64,000 nt of DNA from Paraburkholderia sp. UYCP14C (GTDB lineage: Bacteria; Pseudomonadota; Gammaproteobacteria; Burkholderiales; Burkholderiaceae), in assembly GCF_004197395.1 (NCBI RefSeq), contig NZ_SELS01000004.1:1-64000 (forward strand), in the 5' to 3' direction. Below, in pieces: positions 25,892-34,026 of the stretch. The notes under the pieces are model-generated. The model worked only from the letters and a program-made list of their open reading frames with translations. It did no database searches and was not told the origin of the DNA. Within the stretch, counting starts at the first letter, position 1. The number at the start of each line of letters is the position of its first letter. Both the position numbers and the translations under genes were made by a program.

Positions 25892-28083
25892 CAAAACCCG
25901 TGACGAACCTCATGAAGAACTTCGAACTTCGTCCCCTGAATAACGTCGAGGCGTCCTCCGATTCCGGCTTCGCGTGGAGCGCGACGAACAGCGATCCGCA
26001 GTTCGAGCTGACGGGATGGGAAGAGCTGTCGGGTCGCGCCGCGCGTATTTCGTTCGAGCTCGCGAAAGAAGACATGCCGGCTTCGCCGTGCATGATCTAT
26101 TTCGATGCGGGCGCGGGCATGTCAGAGCACGCGACGATCGGTCTCGTGGTCGATGCGCACGGCCGGGTGGATCAGGTCGTCGCGTTTCCGCCGCTCGTCG
26201 GTCCGTTGCGCCTCGATCCGATCGCGCGCTCGGGACTGTTCTCGGTCAACGGCTTCAACGTCGAACTGGTGGCCGACGCCGACTGCCCGACGGAGCTGCT
26301 CGAACGCGCACGGCGCATGGCGTCATGGGGCGGCGGCGCGCAGCCCGCGCCGGCTCCCACCGTGGGTCACACCTATCAGGAATGGATCGAGCGGCACGAG
26401 CCGCCCGCGTCGCACTACCCGGAACTGCGCGCGCGCTCGAAGGAGTGGGCGCTGCAGCCGCTGATCAGCATCGTGATGCCGACCTACAACACGCCGGCCA
26501 AATGGCTGCGCATGGCGATCGATTCGGTCGTCGACCAGGTCTACGAAAACTGGGAATTCTGCATCGCCGACGACTGCTCGACGAACCCCGAGGTCAAGGA
26601 GGTGCTCGACAGCTACGTCGCGAAGGATCCGCGCATCAAGGTCGCGTATCGCACGACCAACGGCCACATCAGCAACTCCAGCAACACGGCGCTCGAGCTT
26701 GCCGTCGGCGAATTCGTCGGCCTGCTCGATCACGACGACGAACTGCATCCGCTCGCGCTCTACTGCGTCGCCGAACTGATCAACGCGCATCCCGACGCGA
26801 CGGTGATCTACAGCGACGAAGACAAGATCTCGATCGACGGAGTCCGCTCGGACCCGTACTTCAAATGCGACTTCAACTACGATCTGTTCCTGAGCCAGAA
26901 CATGATCTCGCATTTCGGCGTGTACAAGACTTCGGTCATGAAGGAGGTCGGCGGCTTCAGAACCGGCTTCGAAGGCTCGCAGGACTACGACCTCGCGCTG
27001 CGCGTGATCGATCGCGCGGGTCATCACACGGTGTATCACGTGCCGCGCGCGCTGTACCACTGGCGCATGATTCCCGAGAGCACGGCGGCCGGCCATGAGG
27101 CCAAGCCGTACGCGCATATCGCGGCGATGCGCGCGCTCGACGAACACCTCGCGCGCAACGGCATCAACGCCCACACCGAGCACGCGCCGGGCACCGACGC
27201 GTTCAACAAGGTCGTATACGACCTGCCCGAGGCGCTGCCGTCGGTGGAGATCATCATTCCGACGCGCGATTCCGCCGGACTCGTCGAGCAATGCGTGGAA
27301 TCGGTGCGGCAGAAATCGAGCTACCCGAACTTCCGCATCACGATCATCGACAACGGCTCGGTCAAGCAGGAAACGCACGACCTGTTCGCGCGTCTGCAAG
27401 AGGACGAGCGCATCAAGGTCGTGCGCGACGCTTCGCCGTTCAACTACTCGGCGCTGAACAACCGCGTCGCGCTCGCGAGCACGGCGGACTTCGTCTGCCT
27501 GATGAACAACGACATCGAAGTGATCAACGCCGACTGGCTCGAGGAAATGGTGTCGGTCGCGCTGCAGCCGAAGGTCGGCGCGGTCGGCGCGAAGCTGCTG
27601 TATCCGGACGACACGATCCAGCACGGCGGCGTGGTGCTTGGCGTCGGCGGTATCGCGAGCCATGCGCACAAGCACTTCCCCAATACGCACCCGGGCTACT
27701 TCGCGCGCGCGCGCCTGCGCAACGTGATGTGCGCGGTGACCGCCGCGTGCCTGCTGATCCGCCAGTCGATCTACAAGGAAGTCGGGGGCCTCGACGAACA
27801 GTTACACGTCGCTTACAACGACATCGATTTTTGCCTGCGCGTGCGGCAAGCGGGCTACCGCAATGTGTGGACGCCCTACGCGGAGCTTTATCATCACGAA
27901 TCGGCAACCCGCGGCGCCGAAGACACACCGGAAAAAATCAGCCGCTTCAACCAGGAATCCGAGTTGGTCAGACAGCGCTGGGGGCATCTGTTGATGAACG
28001 ACCCGTGCTATTCACCCAATCTGACACTGACCGCCGACGACTTTTCCTTTGCTTGGCCTTCAAGGATTGCAAATCTTGATTAA
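25888..28083 (+). CDS. Tandem double GT2 glycosyltransferase (rhamnosyltransferase-like)
   Basis: A 731-residue protein. An N-terminal domain of about 180 residues precedes two GT-A domains. The first begins ISIVMPTYNTP near 193, has DDCSTN near 226 and DHDDELH near 280. The second begins VEIIIPTRDS near 453, has IDNGS near 485 and NNDIEV near 540, then HHESATRG near the end. The domain order matches large bifunctional enzymes that build two successive linkages, and similar proteins are often annotated as rhamnosyltransferases. ATG 25888 overlaps the previous stop. A second Met eight codons on (MKNFELRPL) is an alternative. The last eight bases overlap the start proposed for the WW-repeat protein. 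Confidence 0.88.
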   Translation: MTKPVTNLMKNFELRPLNNVEASSDSGFAWSATNSDPQFELTGWEELSGRAARISFELAKEDMPASPCMIYFDAGAGMSEHATIGLVVDAHGRVDQVVAFPPLVGPLRLDPIARSGLFSVNGFNVELVADADCPTELLERARRMASWGGGAQPAPAPTVGHTYQEWIERHEPPASHYPELRARSKEWALQPLISIVMPTYNTPAKWLRMAIDSVVDQVYENWEFCIADDCSTNPEVKEVLDSYVAKDPRIKVAYRTTNGHISNSSNTALELAVGEFVGLLDHDDELHPLALYCVAELINAHPDATVIYSDEDKISIDGVRSDPYFKCDFNYDLFLSQNMISHFGVYKTSVMKEVGGFRTGFEGSQDYDLALRVIDRAGHHTVYHVPRALYHWRMIPESTAAGHEAKPYAHIAAMRALDEHLARNGINAHTEHAPGTDAFNKVVYDLPEALPSVEIIIPTRDSAGLVEQCVESVRQKSSYPNFRITIIDNGSVKQETHDLFARLQEDERIKVVRDASPFNYSALNNRVALASTADFVCLMNNDIEVINADWLEEMVSVALQPKVGAVGAKLLYPDDTIQHGGVVLGVGGIASHAHKHFPNTHPGYFARARLRNVMCAVTAACLLIRQSIYKEVGGLDEQLHVAYNDIDFCLRVRQAGYRNVWTPYAELYHHESATRGAEDTPEKISRFNQESELVRQRWGHLLMNDPCYSPNLTLTADDFSFAWPSRIANLD

Positions 28084-31000
28084 TCTGGGACCCCAAAAAA
28101 ACAAGACCGGATGGCTGGCAGAGTACCGCCATCCATCGCCGGGGGAACTGTTCTGCCTGCCGAGCGCGATCTACTTTCTGATGAAGTTCAGAGCCGATCT
28201 CGCGCGCTTCAATTCCAAAGTGCTGGACGACCGGGTCACGCTGTACTTCTGGTGGGAAATGTCGGCACGCGAAACGTATCCGGACTTCAACTGGGTACTG
28301 CGGCAGGAAGACCTCGAATATTTGCGTCAGCTCGATAACGACACGCTGATCGAGCGTCATCCGGACGCCGTCACGTACTGGCTCGGCTCGACCAAACCGA
28401 GCGTGCTCGATGCGAAGCATCTGAGCGAGACGCTGCACGAGCCCGTCACGGTGCTCGAAGAAGCCGGCCTGCAATTGCCGAAGCTGATGACGATGATCGT
28501 GCGCAATCGCGGCGATCTGTCCCAGGCATTCAACCTGAACTCGCTGACCGGCTATCTGAACTGCCTCGACTGGTGGGAGCTGCATGGCCAGACCACCTGT
28601 CCGCGCGTGACGTGGCGCCCGCCGATCGCGTGGCCCGCACTGCTGGAACCGATCGATCCGGCCGACTCGAGCGCGATGCCGTTTCCGCGCTTTCTCGCGC
28701 TGATCACGACCGAGCGGCCCGATCTGAGCAGCGCGTTCAATCTGAACAGCTTCACCTCGCGGCTCAACGCGCTCAGCTGGTGGGAAGACCACGGCCAGCG
28801 CGAGTATCCGCGCATCAAGTGGTCGCAGCCGCCGATCGGCGGCTTCATGCTCGAGCCCGAGGTGCCTCCCGCGGACGGCGGCCCTTACGTGCCGCGCTTC
28901 CTTTGCGAGATCTACAAGGACCGCCCGGACCTGCAGGCGACCTTCCAGCTGCAATCCCTGCGGGGGCGCCTCAGCTGCCTGTCGTGGTGGATCGAACACG
29001 GCCAGCATCAGTACCGCGCGATCAAATGGGTGCCGCCCACCACGCCCGCGCAGATGTTCGAGCCCGAATGGGGCTCGCATGCCGACTGGCTGCCGGTGCC
29101 GCGCTTCCTGCGGCTGCTGCACGGCGAGCGCCGGGATCTGCAGGAGCTCTGCTCGCTCGACAGCTTCACCGGGCGCCTGAAGTGCCTGTCGTGGTGGATC
29201 GAGCACGGCCAGCACCAGTATCCGGCGATTCACTGGGGCGTGCCGCCGGTGCCCGACAGCCTGTTCAGCATGGAAGCCGGTGAGCAAGGCGCGCTGCCGC
29301 TGCTGCCGCGCTTTCTGCTGTTGATCTGGAACGAGCGGCCCGACCTGCAGGCATCGTTCAATCTGAGCAGCTTCCGCGAGCGGCTCGGCTTCATCTCGTG
29401 GTGGGAGAAGCACGGGCACGACGAGTACTACGCGATCAAATGGTCGCCGACTCATCTCGCCGAAGAACCGTCGATCAAATGGGTGCCGCCCACCACGCCC
29501 GCGCTGATGTTCGAGCCCGAATGGGGCACGCACGCCGACTGGCTGCCGGTGCCGCGCTTCCTGCGGCTGCTGCACGGCGAGCGCGAGGATCTGCAGGCAC
29601 TCTGCTCGCTCGACAGCTTCACCGGGCGCCTGAAGTGCCTGTCGTGGTGGATCGAACACGGGCAGCACCAGTATCCGGCGCTGCACTGGGTGATCCCGCC
29701 GTTGCCCGACAGTCTGTTCGGCGCGGCAGCGGGCGAGGAAGGCGCGCTGCCGCTGCTGCCGCGCTTTCTGCTGCTGATCTGGAACGAGCGGCCCGACCTG
29801 CAGGCGTCGTTCAATCTGAGCAGCTTCAGCGAGCGGCTCGGCTTCATCTCGTGGTGGGACAAGCACGGGCACGACGAGTACTACGCGATCAAGTGGTCGC
29901 CGACTCATCTCGCCGAAGAGCTCGCGAGAATCGACGACGCGCAGCCGGCCGACGACACCTTGCTGCCGCGCTTCCTGACGATGATCGCGAGCGACCGCAA
30001 GGATCTGCGCGAAGCATTCGACCTGACCACCGCCGCAGGCCGCGACCAGCTGGTGCGCTGGTGGAACGAGTGGGGGTCGGCTGAATATCCGCTCGTCGGC
30101 TCGCTGAAGGTACGCTGGGCCGAATCGTCCGACAGCACCGACAGCATCGACGACGAACCCGATGACGACGCGCGCGAGCCCGCCCGTTATCACGCGCGCG
30201 TCGAAGGCGTCGGCTACGGGTTCGGCGTCAACATCATCGGCTTCCCGCAAGGCGTGCTCGGCCTCGGCGAAGACGCGCGCATGGCCGCACGCGTGCTGCA
30301 ACTCGGCTCGACGCCGGTCACGCTGCTCAACGCGCCGATGGCGGGGCCCGCGCGTCTCGAACACTCGGTCGACCACCTGATCAGCGACGAGCTGAAGTAC
30401 AACATCAGCCTGATCTGTCTGCCGGCGCCGGAAATGGTGCGGCTCGCGCTGGAAGGCGGCCGCAAGCTGATCGACGCGCCCACCCACAAGATCGGCGCAT
30501 GGCCGTGGGAGCTGCCCCACTGGCCGAATGCGTTCGGCAACGTGCATCAGATGGTCGACGAAATCTGGGCGCAAAGCCGCTTCGTGCAAAGCGTCTACAG
30601 CCGGCTCGGCAACACGCCGGTCTACCAGATGCCGATGGCGGTCGAGGTGCCCGCGCCGCTCGAGCCGAAGCGCGAGCGCTTCGGCCTGCCGACCAACGAG
30701 TTCCTGTTCTACCTGATGTTCGACGGCAACTCGTGGCTGAGCCGCAAGAACCCGCTCGCCGGCGTGCAGGCGTTCAAGCAGGCGTTCGGCAGCAGCTCGC
30801 CGGGCGTCGGGCTCGTCATCAAGGCGATGAACGTGCGCGACGACGACCCGGTGTGGCGCGCCGTGCTCGACCTCGCCGCGGGCGATAGCCGTATCCACAT
30901 CGTGTCCGAGCGACTGAGCCGCCAGGATTCGACTGACTTCATGGCCTGCTGCGATGCCTACATTTCGCTGCACCGTAGTGAAGGCTTCGGCCGCGTGATC

Positions 31001-31330
31001 GCCGAGGCAATGGCGTTGGGACAGCCGGTCGTGGTCACGAACTTCTCGGGCAACGTCGACTTCTGCGAACCCGACACCGCTTTCCTCGTAGACGGCGAAC
31101 TCGTGCCGCTGCGTCCAGGCGACTACCTGTTCGCCGAAGGTCAGTACTGGTGCGATCCGGATGTATCGATCGCGGCGGAACAACTCAAACGCATGATCGA
31201 CGATGCGCCACTCCGTGAGCGCATCGCACTGTCGGGGAAGGCGCGCATCGAGCGCGATTACTCAGTCGAGGCAGTCGCACGCGCGTATGCGCGACGATTG
31301 AACGACATTGCGGAGGCGAAGAAGATATGA
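28076..31330 (+). CDS. WW-repeat protein fused to a GT4 glycosyltransferase
   Basis: About 1,084 residues in two parts. Residues 1–700 hold nine copies of a module with a Trp-Trp pair, at residues 59, 166, 235, 304, 373, 442, 524, 593 and 662. Typical parts of one module are PRFLLLIWNERPDLQ, SFxxRLxxLSWW, EHGQHQYPAI and KW. I do not recognise this module. Residues 711–1081 are a GT-B enzyme: VNIIGFPQGVLGLGEDAR (N-terminal loop), GAWPWELPHWP, FDGNSWLSRKNP, and ISLHRSEGFGRVIAEAMALG with the E-x7-E pattern. I propose TTG 28076 because AAGGA lies nine bases upstream. TTG 28049 or ATG 28181 are alternatives. The repeats may hold the acceptor chain, act as a ruler, or bind a partner; these are guesses. 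Confidence 0.85.
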   Translation: MINLGPQKNKTGWLAEYRHPSPGELFCLPSAIYFLMKFRADLARFNSKVLDDRVTLYFWWEMSARETYPDFNWVLRQEDLEYLRQLDNDTLIERHPDAVTYWLGSTKPSVLDAKHLSETLHEPVTVLEEAGLQLPKLMTMIVRNRGDLSQAFNLNSLTGYLNCLDWWELHGQTTCPRVTWRPPIAWPALLEPIDPADSSAMPFPRFLALITTERPDLSSAFNLNSFTSRLNALSWWEDHGQREYPRIKWSQPPIGGFMLEPEVPPADGGPYVPRFLCEIYKDRPDLQATFQLQSLRGRLSCLSWWIEHGQHQYRAIKWVPPTTPAQMFEPEWGSHADWLPVPRFLRLLHGERRDLQELCSLDSFTGRLKCLSWWIEHGQHQYPAIHWGVPPVPDSLFSMEAGEQGALPLLPRFLLLIWNERPDLQASFNLSSFRERLGFISWWEKHGHDEYYAIKWSPTHLAEEPSIKWVPPTTPALMFEPEWGTHADWLPVPRFLRLLHGEREDLQALCSLDSFTGRLKCLSWWIEHGQHQYPALHWVIPPLPDSLFGAAAGEEGALPLLPRFLLLIWNERPDLQASFNLSSFSERLGFISWWDKHGHDEYYAIKWSPTHLAEELARIDDAQPADDTLLPRFLTMIASDRKDLREAFDLTTAAGRDQLVRWWNEWGSAEYPLVGSLKVRWAESSDSTDSIDDEPDDDAREPARYHARVEGVGYGFGVNIIGFPQGVLGLGEDARMAARVLQLGSTPVTLLNAPMAGPARLEHSVDHLISDELKYNISLICLPAPEMVRLALEGGRKLIDAPTHKIGAWPWELPHWPNAFGNVHQMVDEIWAQSRFVQSVYSRLGNTPVYQMPMAVEVPAPLEPKRERFGLPTNEFLFYLMFDGNSWLSRKNPLAGVQAFKQAFGSSSPGVGLVIKAMNVRDDDPVWRAVLDLAAGDSRIHIVSERLSRQDSTDFMACCDAYISLHRSEGFGRVIAEAMALGQPVVVTNFSGNVDFCEPDTAFLVDGELVPLRPGDYLFAEGQYWCDPDVSIAAEQLKRMIDDAPLRERIALSGKARIERDYSVEAVARAYARRLNDIAEAKKI
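28463..30118 (+). repeat. Array of Trp-Trp modules (69-codon period)
   Basis: Within the glycosyltransferase gene the codon pair tggtgg recurs at 28571, 28778, 28985, 29192, 29399, 29645, 29852 and 30059. The spacing is exactly 207 bases except for one step of 246. A more divergent first copy lies at 28250. Each module runs roughly from an LPRFL-type helix through a DLxxxFxLxSF segment and the WW pair to a YPxIxW strand. The constant period at divergent sequence shows the unit is a selected structural module and not recent slippage. Confidence 0.9.
29021..29926 (+). repeat. Recent 453-base direct tandem duplication
   Basis: The segment from atcaaatggg at 29021 recurs from 29474 with very few differences, ending near 29922–29926. 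It spans two WW modules plus a 13-residue linker, which explains the single 82-residue step in the array. Protein differences between the copies are few (for example GSHADWL versus GTHADWL, ERRDLQELC versus EREDLQALC). This shows that module number changes by unequal recombination in frame. Confidence 0.9.
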
Positions 31331-32442
31331 CGCTGCGGGTATGTGCTCCGGACATTTTCTCAGGCGATGCGGTGGGTAACCACTGCATCGGTTTCGTACG
31401 CATGGCTGAACGTCTCGGCATGAGGGCCGAGCTGTATGCAAGCGGTTTCGAGGAGGGAACGAATGGAGTGCGCCCGCTTGACGCGTTATTCGATGAGGTC
31501 ACTCGCGACGATGTGGTCCTGCTCAGTTATTCGATCTACGATCCGTACCTCGAGCGGATACTCGCGCTCGACTGCAAGAAGATCTGCTACTTCCATGGCG
31601 TGACGGACCCGCAGCTGCTGCGCGCGCTGGAACCGCGCACCGCGCAGTTGTGCGACAAGGCTCTCGCGCAACTGCCGCTGCTCGCGGGCTTCGACGCCGT
31701 CGTCGCGAATTCACGGGGCACCGCGGCGAGCCTCGCCGGCATCGTCGCGGCAGACGCCATCAAGGTCGTGCCGCCGATCTTCCCGGACATGTACGTGTTC
31801 CAGCGCGAAGGGCCGCGCAAGGGCCGCAAGCGCCCCGAGCCGAACCTGTTGATGGTGGGTCGCGTGGTGCCGCATAAACGCATCGAAGACGGCATCGAGA
31901 TTCTGTCGCTGCTGAAACAGCGCAATTTCGGCGCGACGCTGAGCATCGTCGGCAGCACGCCGAACTACGATTACCTGAAGTTTCTGATCAATCACGCGCG
32001 CCGTCTCGGCGTGCTCGAGCAGGTCGATTTCAAGGGCATGCTCGATGACGCCGATCTGTTCGAGTGCTACGAGTCAACCCACGCGCTGCTCGCGATGAGC
32101 CGCCACGAAGGCTTCTGCGTGCCGGTGCTCGAAGCGATGCATTACGGCAAACCGGTGTTCGTACGCGGCGGCACGGCCGCTCAGGAGATCTGCCCGCCGG
32201 ACTGCGTATTCGACGCCGATGCCGAACTCGCCGCCTGGATACCGGCGATCACGCAGCGCGTCGGCCAAACCCACGGCCGCAGCCCGATCGACGCGTCCTT
32301 CGTCAAGCACGCCGACGGCGTGCTGCAACGTGCCAGCGACGAGGTATGGCGCAACATTTTCGTCAGCGCCGGGGTCGGCATGCCGGCCGCGTCAACGCAC
32401 GCGCGTGCGAGTACGGCGAGCGTTTCCACCGAGAAGCGATAG
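31327..32442 (+). CDS. GT4 glycosyltransferase
   Basis: A 371-residue GT-B enzyme. The N terminus is MTLRVCAPDIFSGDAVGNH. The donor domain has LLMVGRVVPHKRIEDGIEIL (about 177–196), LSIVGS and then LLAMSRHEGFCVPVLEAMHY with the E-x7-E pattern (about 254–273). It is the last gene of the plus-strand operon, overlapping the WW-repeat gene by ATGA. The last 25 residues (rich in Ala, Ser, Thr) look disordered. It likely adds one sugar to the chain built by the neighbouring enzymes. Transcription ends before the convergent operon, perhaps at the hairpin 32499–32522. Confidence 0.87.
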   Translation: MTLRVCAPDIFSGDAVGNHCIGFVRMAERLGMRAELYASGFEEGTNGVRPLDALFDEVTRDDVVLLSYSIYDPYLERILALDCKKICYFHGVTDPQLLRALEPRTAQLCDKALAQLPLLAGFDAVVANSRGTAASLAGIVAADAIKVVPPIFPDMYVFQREGPRKGRKRPEPNLLMVGRVVPHKRIEDGIEILSLLKQRNFGATLSIVGSTPNYDYLKFLINHARRLGVLEQVDFKGMLDDADLFECYESTHALLAMSRHEGFCVPVLEAMHYGKPVFVRGGTAAQEICPPDCVFDADAELAAWIPAITQRVGQTHGRSPIDASFVKHADGVLQRASDEVWRNIFVSAGVGMPAASTHARASTASVSTEKR

Positions 32443-32498
32443 AGAGTCAGCGCCGCCGCTCACCAACGCATCGCGGCGCGTATTGGCGTACATCGATC

Positions 32499-32522
32499 GG
32501 CGCGATCCAATCCGATCGCGCC
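32499..32522. terminator. Hairpin between convergent operons
   Basis: ggcgcgatc (32499–32507) pairs perfectly with gatcgcgcc (32514–32522) around a six-base loop. It lies in the 83-base gap between two genes that end towards each other (32442 plus, 32526 minus). There is no T-run on either side, so it may work in both directions with Rho rather than as a classical intrinsic terminator. Confidence 0.4.
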
Positions 32523-32525
32523 GCG

Positions 32526-33434
32526 TCACTCGTTCGTCACAGGCGGCTTGCCGGCCCTGTCGAAGTCGATCGGCTGCCCGGTATGCGGATGCGGCGTGAA
32601 CGAGAAATGCGCGCGCACGTACTTCTGCGATAGCGTGCACAGCAAATCCATCAACGCAATCTGCTCGGACGGAAAGACCGGCGCGCGGTCCGCCGCGTCG
32701 ATCGGTTTTTGCATGTAGCGCACGATGTCTTTTTCGAAATCGCTGACGCAATATTCGAGCACCTGGTCGCCTTCGATCGGATAAGCGGCCACCTTCAGTT
32801 CGGGATGCAGCGACAGATACGTGCTGAACAGACGCTCGGCGACGAAGGGCAGGAACGGTGCGTCGTCCGAGTGGACCGTGGGTTCCAGCACGCCGCGCGC
32901 GGCTTCGGTGCCGCTCTGTGTTTCGAGGAACGTGGCAATCGGCTCGAGCACCTTGCCGACGTAGTTCTCCCAGAACGACTCCGAACCAACCCAGAAATTG
33001 CAGTAGCACAGCGTATGCGGCGACTGACGGGGCGCCTCACGCAGATTCCACGCGATGCCGCAGGCGTCGAGCAGTTGCTGGCTGCGCTCGACGAGCCCCG
33101 GATGCGCATGCTCGCCCTGCATCCACGCGGTGTACGAGAAATACGCGAGCTGCGGAAACGGATTGATCATCCAGACGTCGGCGCCGGCATTGGCCTGCAC
33201 GAACTCCAGAAAGCGGCTGCCGTCTATGCGCGCCTTCAGCGCGAATTTTGGCGAGAAAAGGCCGGTGATCTGCTGCTGCCGATGCACGCCCTTGCGGTAC
33301 ATGTCGACCAGAATATAGAACTCGCGCCACGCGGCGTGAGCGTTGTCGCGCATCTCGAGCGGATGAAAAGCCTGTTCGGACAGCACCTGCCCCGGCGCGT
33401 AAAGCGGCTCGAAAATCTTGATCGATGCACTCAT
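32526..33434 (-). CDS. Unrecognised protein of a glycosyltransferase operon
   Basis: A 302-residue soluble protein that I do not recognise. It begins MSASIKIFEPLYAPGQVLS. It is rich in aromatic residues, with WREFYILVDMYRKG (about 36–49), DVWMINPFPQLAYFSY (about 85–100) and CYCNFWVGSESFWENYVGK. There is no signal peptide and no membrane helix. The pattern suggests a cytoplasmic enzyme, possibly a glycosyltransferase of an unassigned family or a sugar-modifying protein, but no catalytic motif is clear. ATG 33434 overlaps the stop of the phosphatase gene upstream (ATGA), so it is coupled and probably real. It ends the minus-strand operon 36076–32526. Confidence 0.7.
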   Translation of the reverse strand: MSASIKIFEPLYAPGQVLSEQAFHPLEMRDNAHAAWREFYILVDMYRKGVHRQQQITGLFSPKFALKARIDGSRFLEFVQANAGADVWMINPFPQLAYFSYTAWMQGEHAHPGLVERSQQLLDACGIAWNLREAPRQSPHTLCYCNFWVGSESFWENYVGKVLEPIATFLETQSGTEAARGVLEPTVHSDDAPFLPFVAERLFSTYLSLHPELKVAAYPIEGDQVLEYCVSDFEKDIVRYMQKPIDAADRAPVFPSEQIALMDLLCTLSQKYVRAHFSFTPHPHTGQPIDFDRAGKPPVTNE

Positions 33435-34021
33435 GACAGCCCCGCGATCTGCAGATAGAAGTTTCCGGTATGCACGTTGCGCCGGAACAGCGTGAGCGAC
33501 GCATTCGGCACCAGCACGTTGGGAAAGCGGGACAACGGCACGTTCAGCAGGTATTGCGAGATCACCGAGATCGGTCCCGCGTGACACACGGCGGCGATCA
33601 GGCCCGGCTGCTCCGCGTAGCGCAGCACTTCCTCCTCGAGCCAGTTCACCGAACGCGCGGCCAGTTCGAGATGCGACTCACCGCCCTCGTAACGGTCCGA
33701 CAGATGTTTGCCCCAGTCGGGAAACGCCAGACGAAAATCTTCGGCCTTCCAGGTCGCGAACCGCCCCGCATTGGTTTCGCCGAGACGGGCGTCGACGGTC
33801 CAGTCGCCCTTGTCCTTGAACAGCACTTCAGTGGTCTGCAATGCGCGCCGCCACGGGCTCGAAAAAACGCGCTCGGGCGCGAAACCCTGGCTTTGCATCA
33901 GCGTGCGCAGCTTCGCGGCCTGCTGCAGGCCATGTTCGGTCAACTCGTCCTGCTCGGTCGAATTCAACAGGCCCGCCACGTTGGCGTGCGATTGGCCATG
34001 GCGAATCAGAAGAAGATCCAT
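33431..34021 (-). CDS. Histidine phosphatase superfamily protein (phosphoglycerate-mutase type)
   Basis: A 196-residue protein starting MDLLLIRHGQSHAN. RHG is the phosphorylated-His motif. The second His lies in VCHAGPISVISQYL (about 146–159), and the acidic Glu is in LGETNAG near 81. This is the branch that contains CobC, GpmB-like and sugar-phosphate phosphatases. In this operon it may dephosphorylate a sugar or nucleotide-sugar intermediate. ATG 34021 is five bases past the upstream glycosyltransferase stop, and a longer frame upstream reads only that gene's shadow. It overlaps the next gene by ATGA. Its presence among glycosyltransferases is unusual and its substrate is unknown. Confidence 0.88.
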   Translation of the reverse strand: MDLLLIRHGQSHANVAGLLNSTEQDELTEHGLQQAAKLRTLMQSQGFAPERVFSSPWRRALQTTEVLFKDKGDWTVDARLGETNAGRFATWKAEDFRLAFPDWGKHLSDRYEGGESHLELAARSVNWLEEEVLRYAEQPGLIAAVCHAGPISVISQYLLNVPLSRFPNVLVPNASLTLFRRNVHTGNFYLQIAGLS

Positions 34022-34026
34022 AGGTG

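Noticed and set aside
28571-30064. Regular spacing of tggtgg as a possible CRISPR-like or satellite array
   Set aside because: The units are coding, 207 bases long, diverge between copies and keep one reading frame. There are no short identical repeats with unique spacers.
28250-30064. Trp-Trp modules as eukaryote-type WW domains
   Set aside because: True WW domains have two Trp about 20 residues apart in a module of about 40 residues. Here the two Trp are adjacent and the unit is 69 residues.
27968-31183. A 1,071-codon open frame on the minus strand opposite the WW-repeat gene
   Set aside because: It is the mirror of a high-GC repetitive gene. Its composition (Arg, Ala, Val, Gln rich) has no family signature, while the plus-strand frame has a clear GT4 domain and overlapping operon neighbours.
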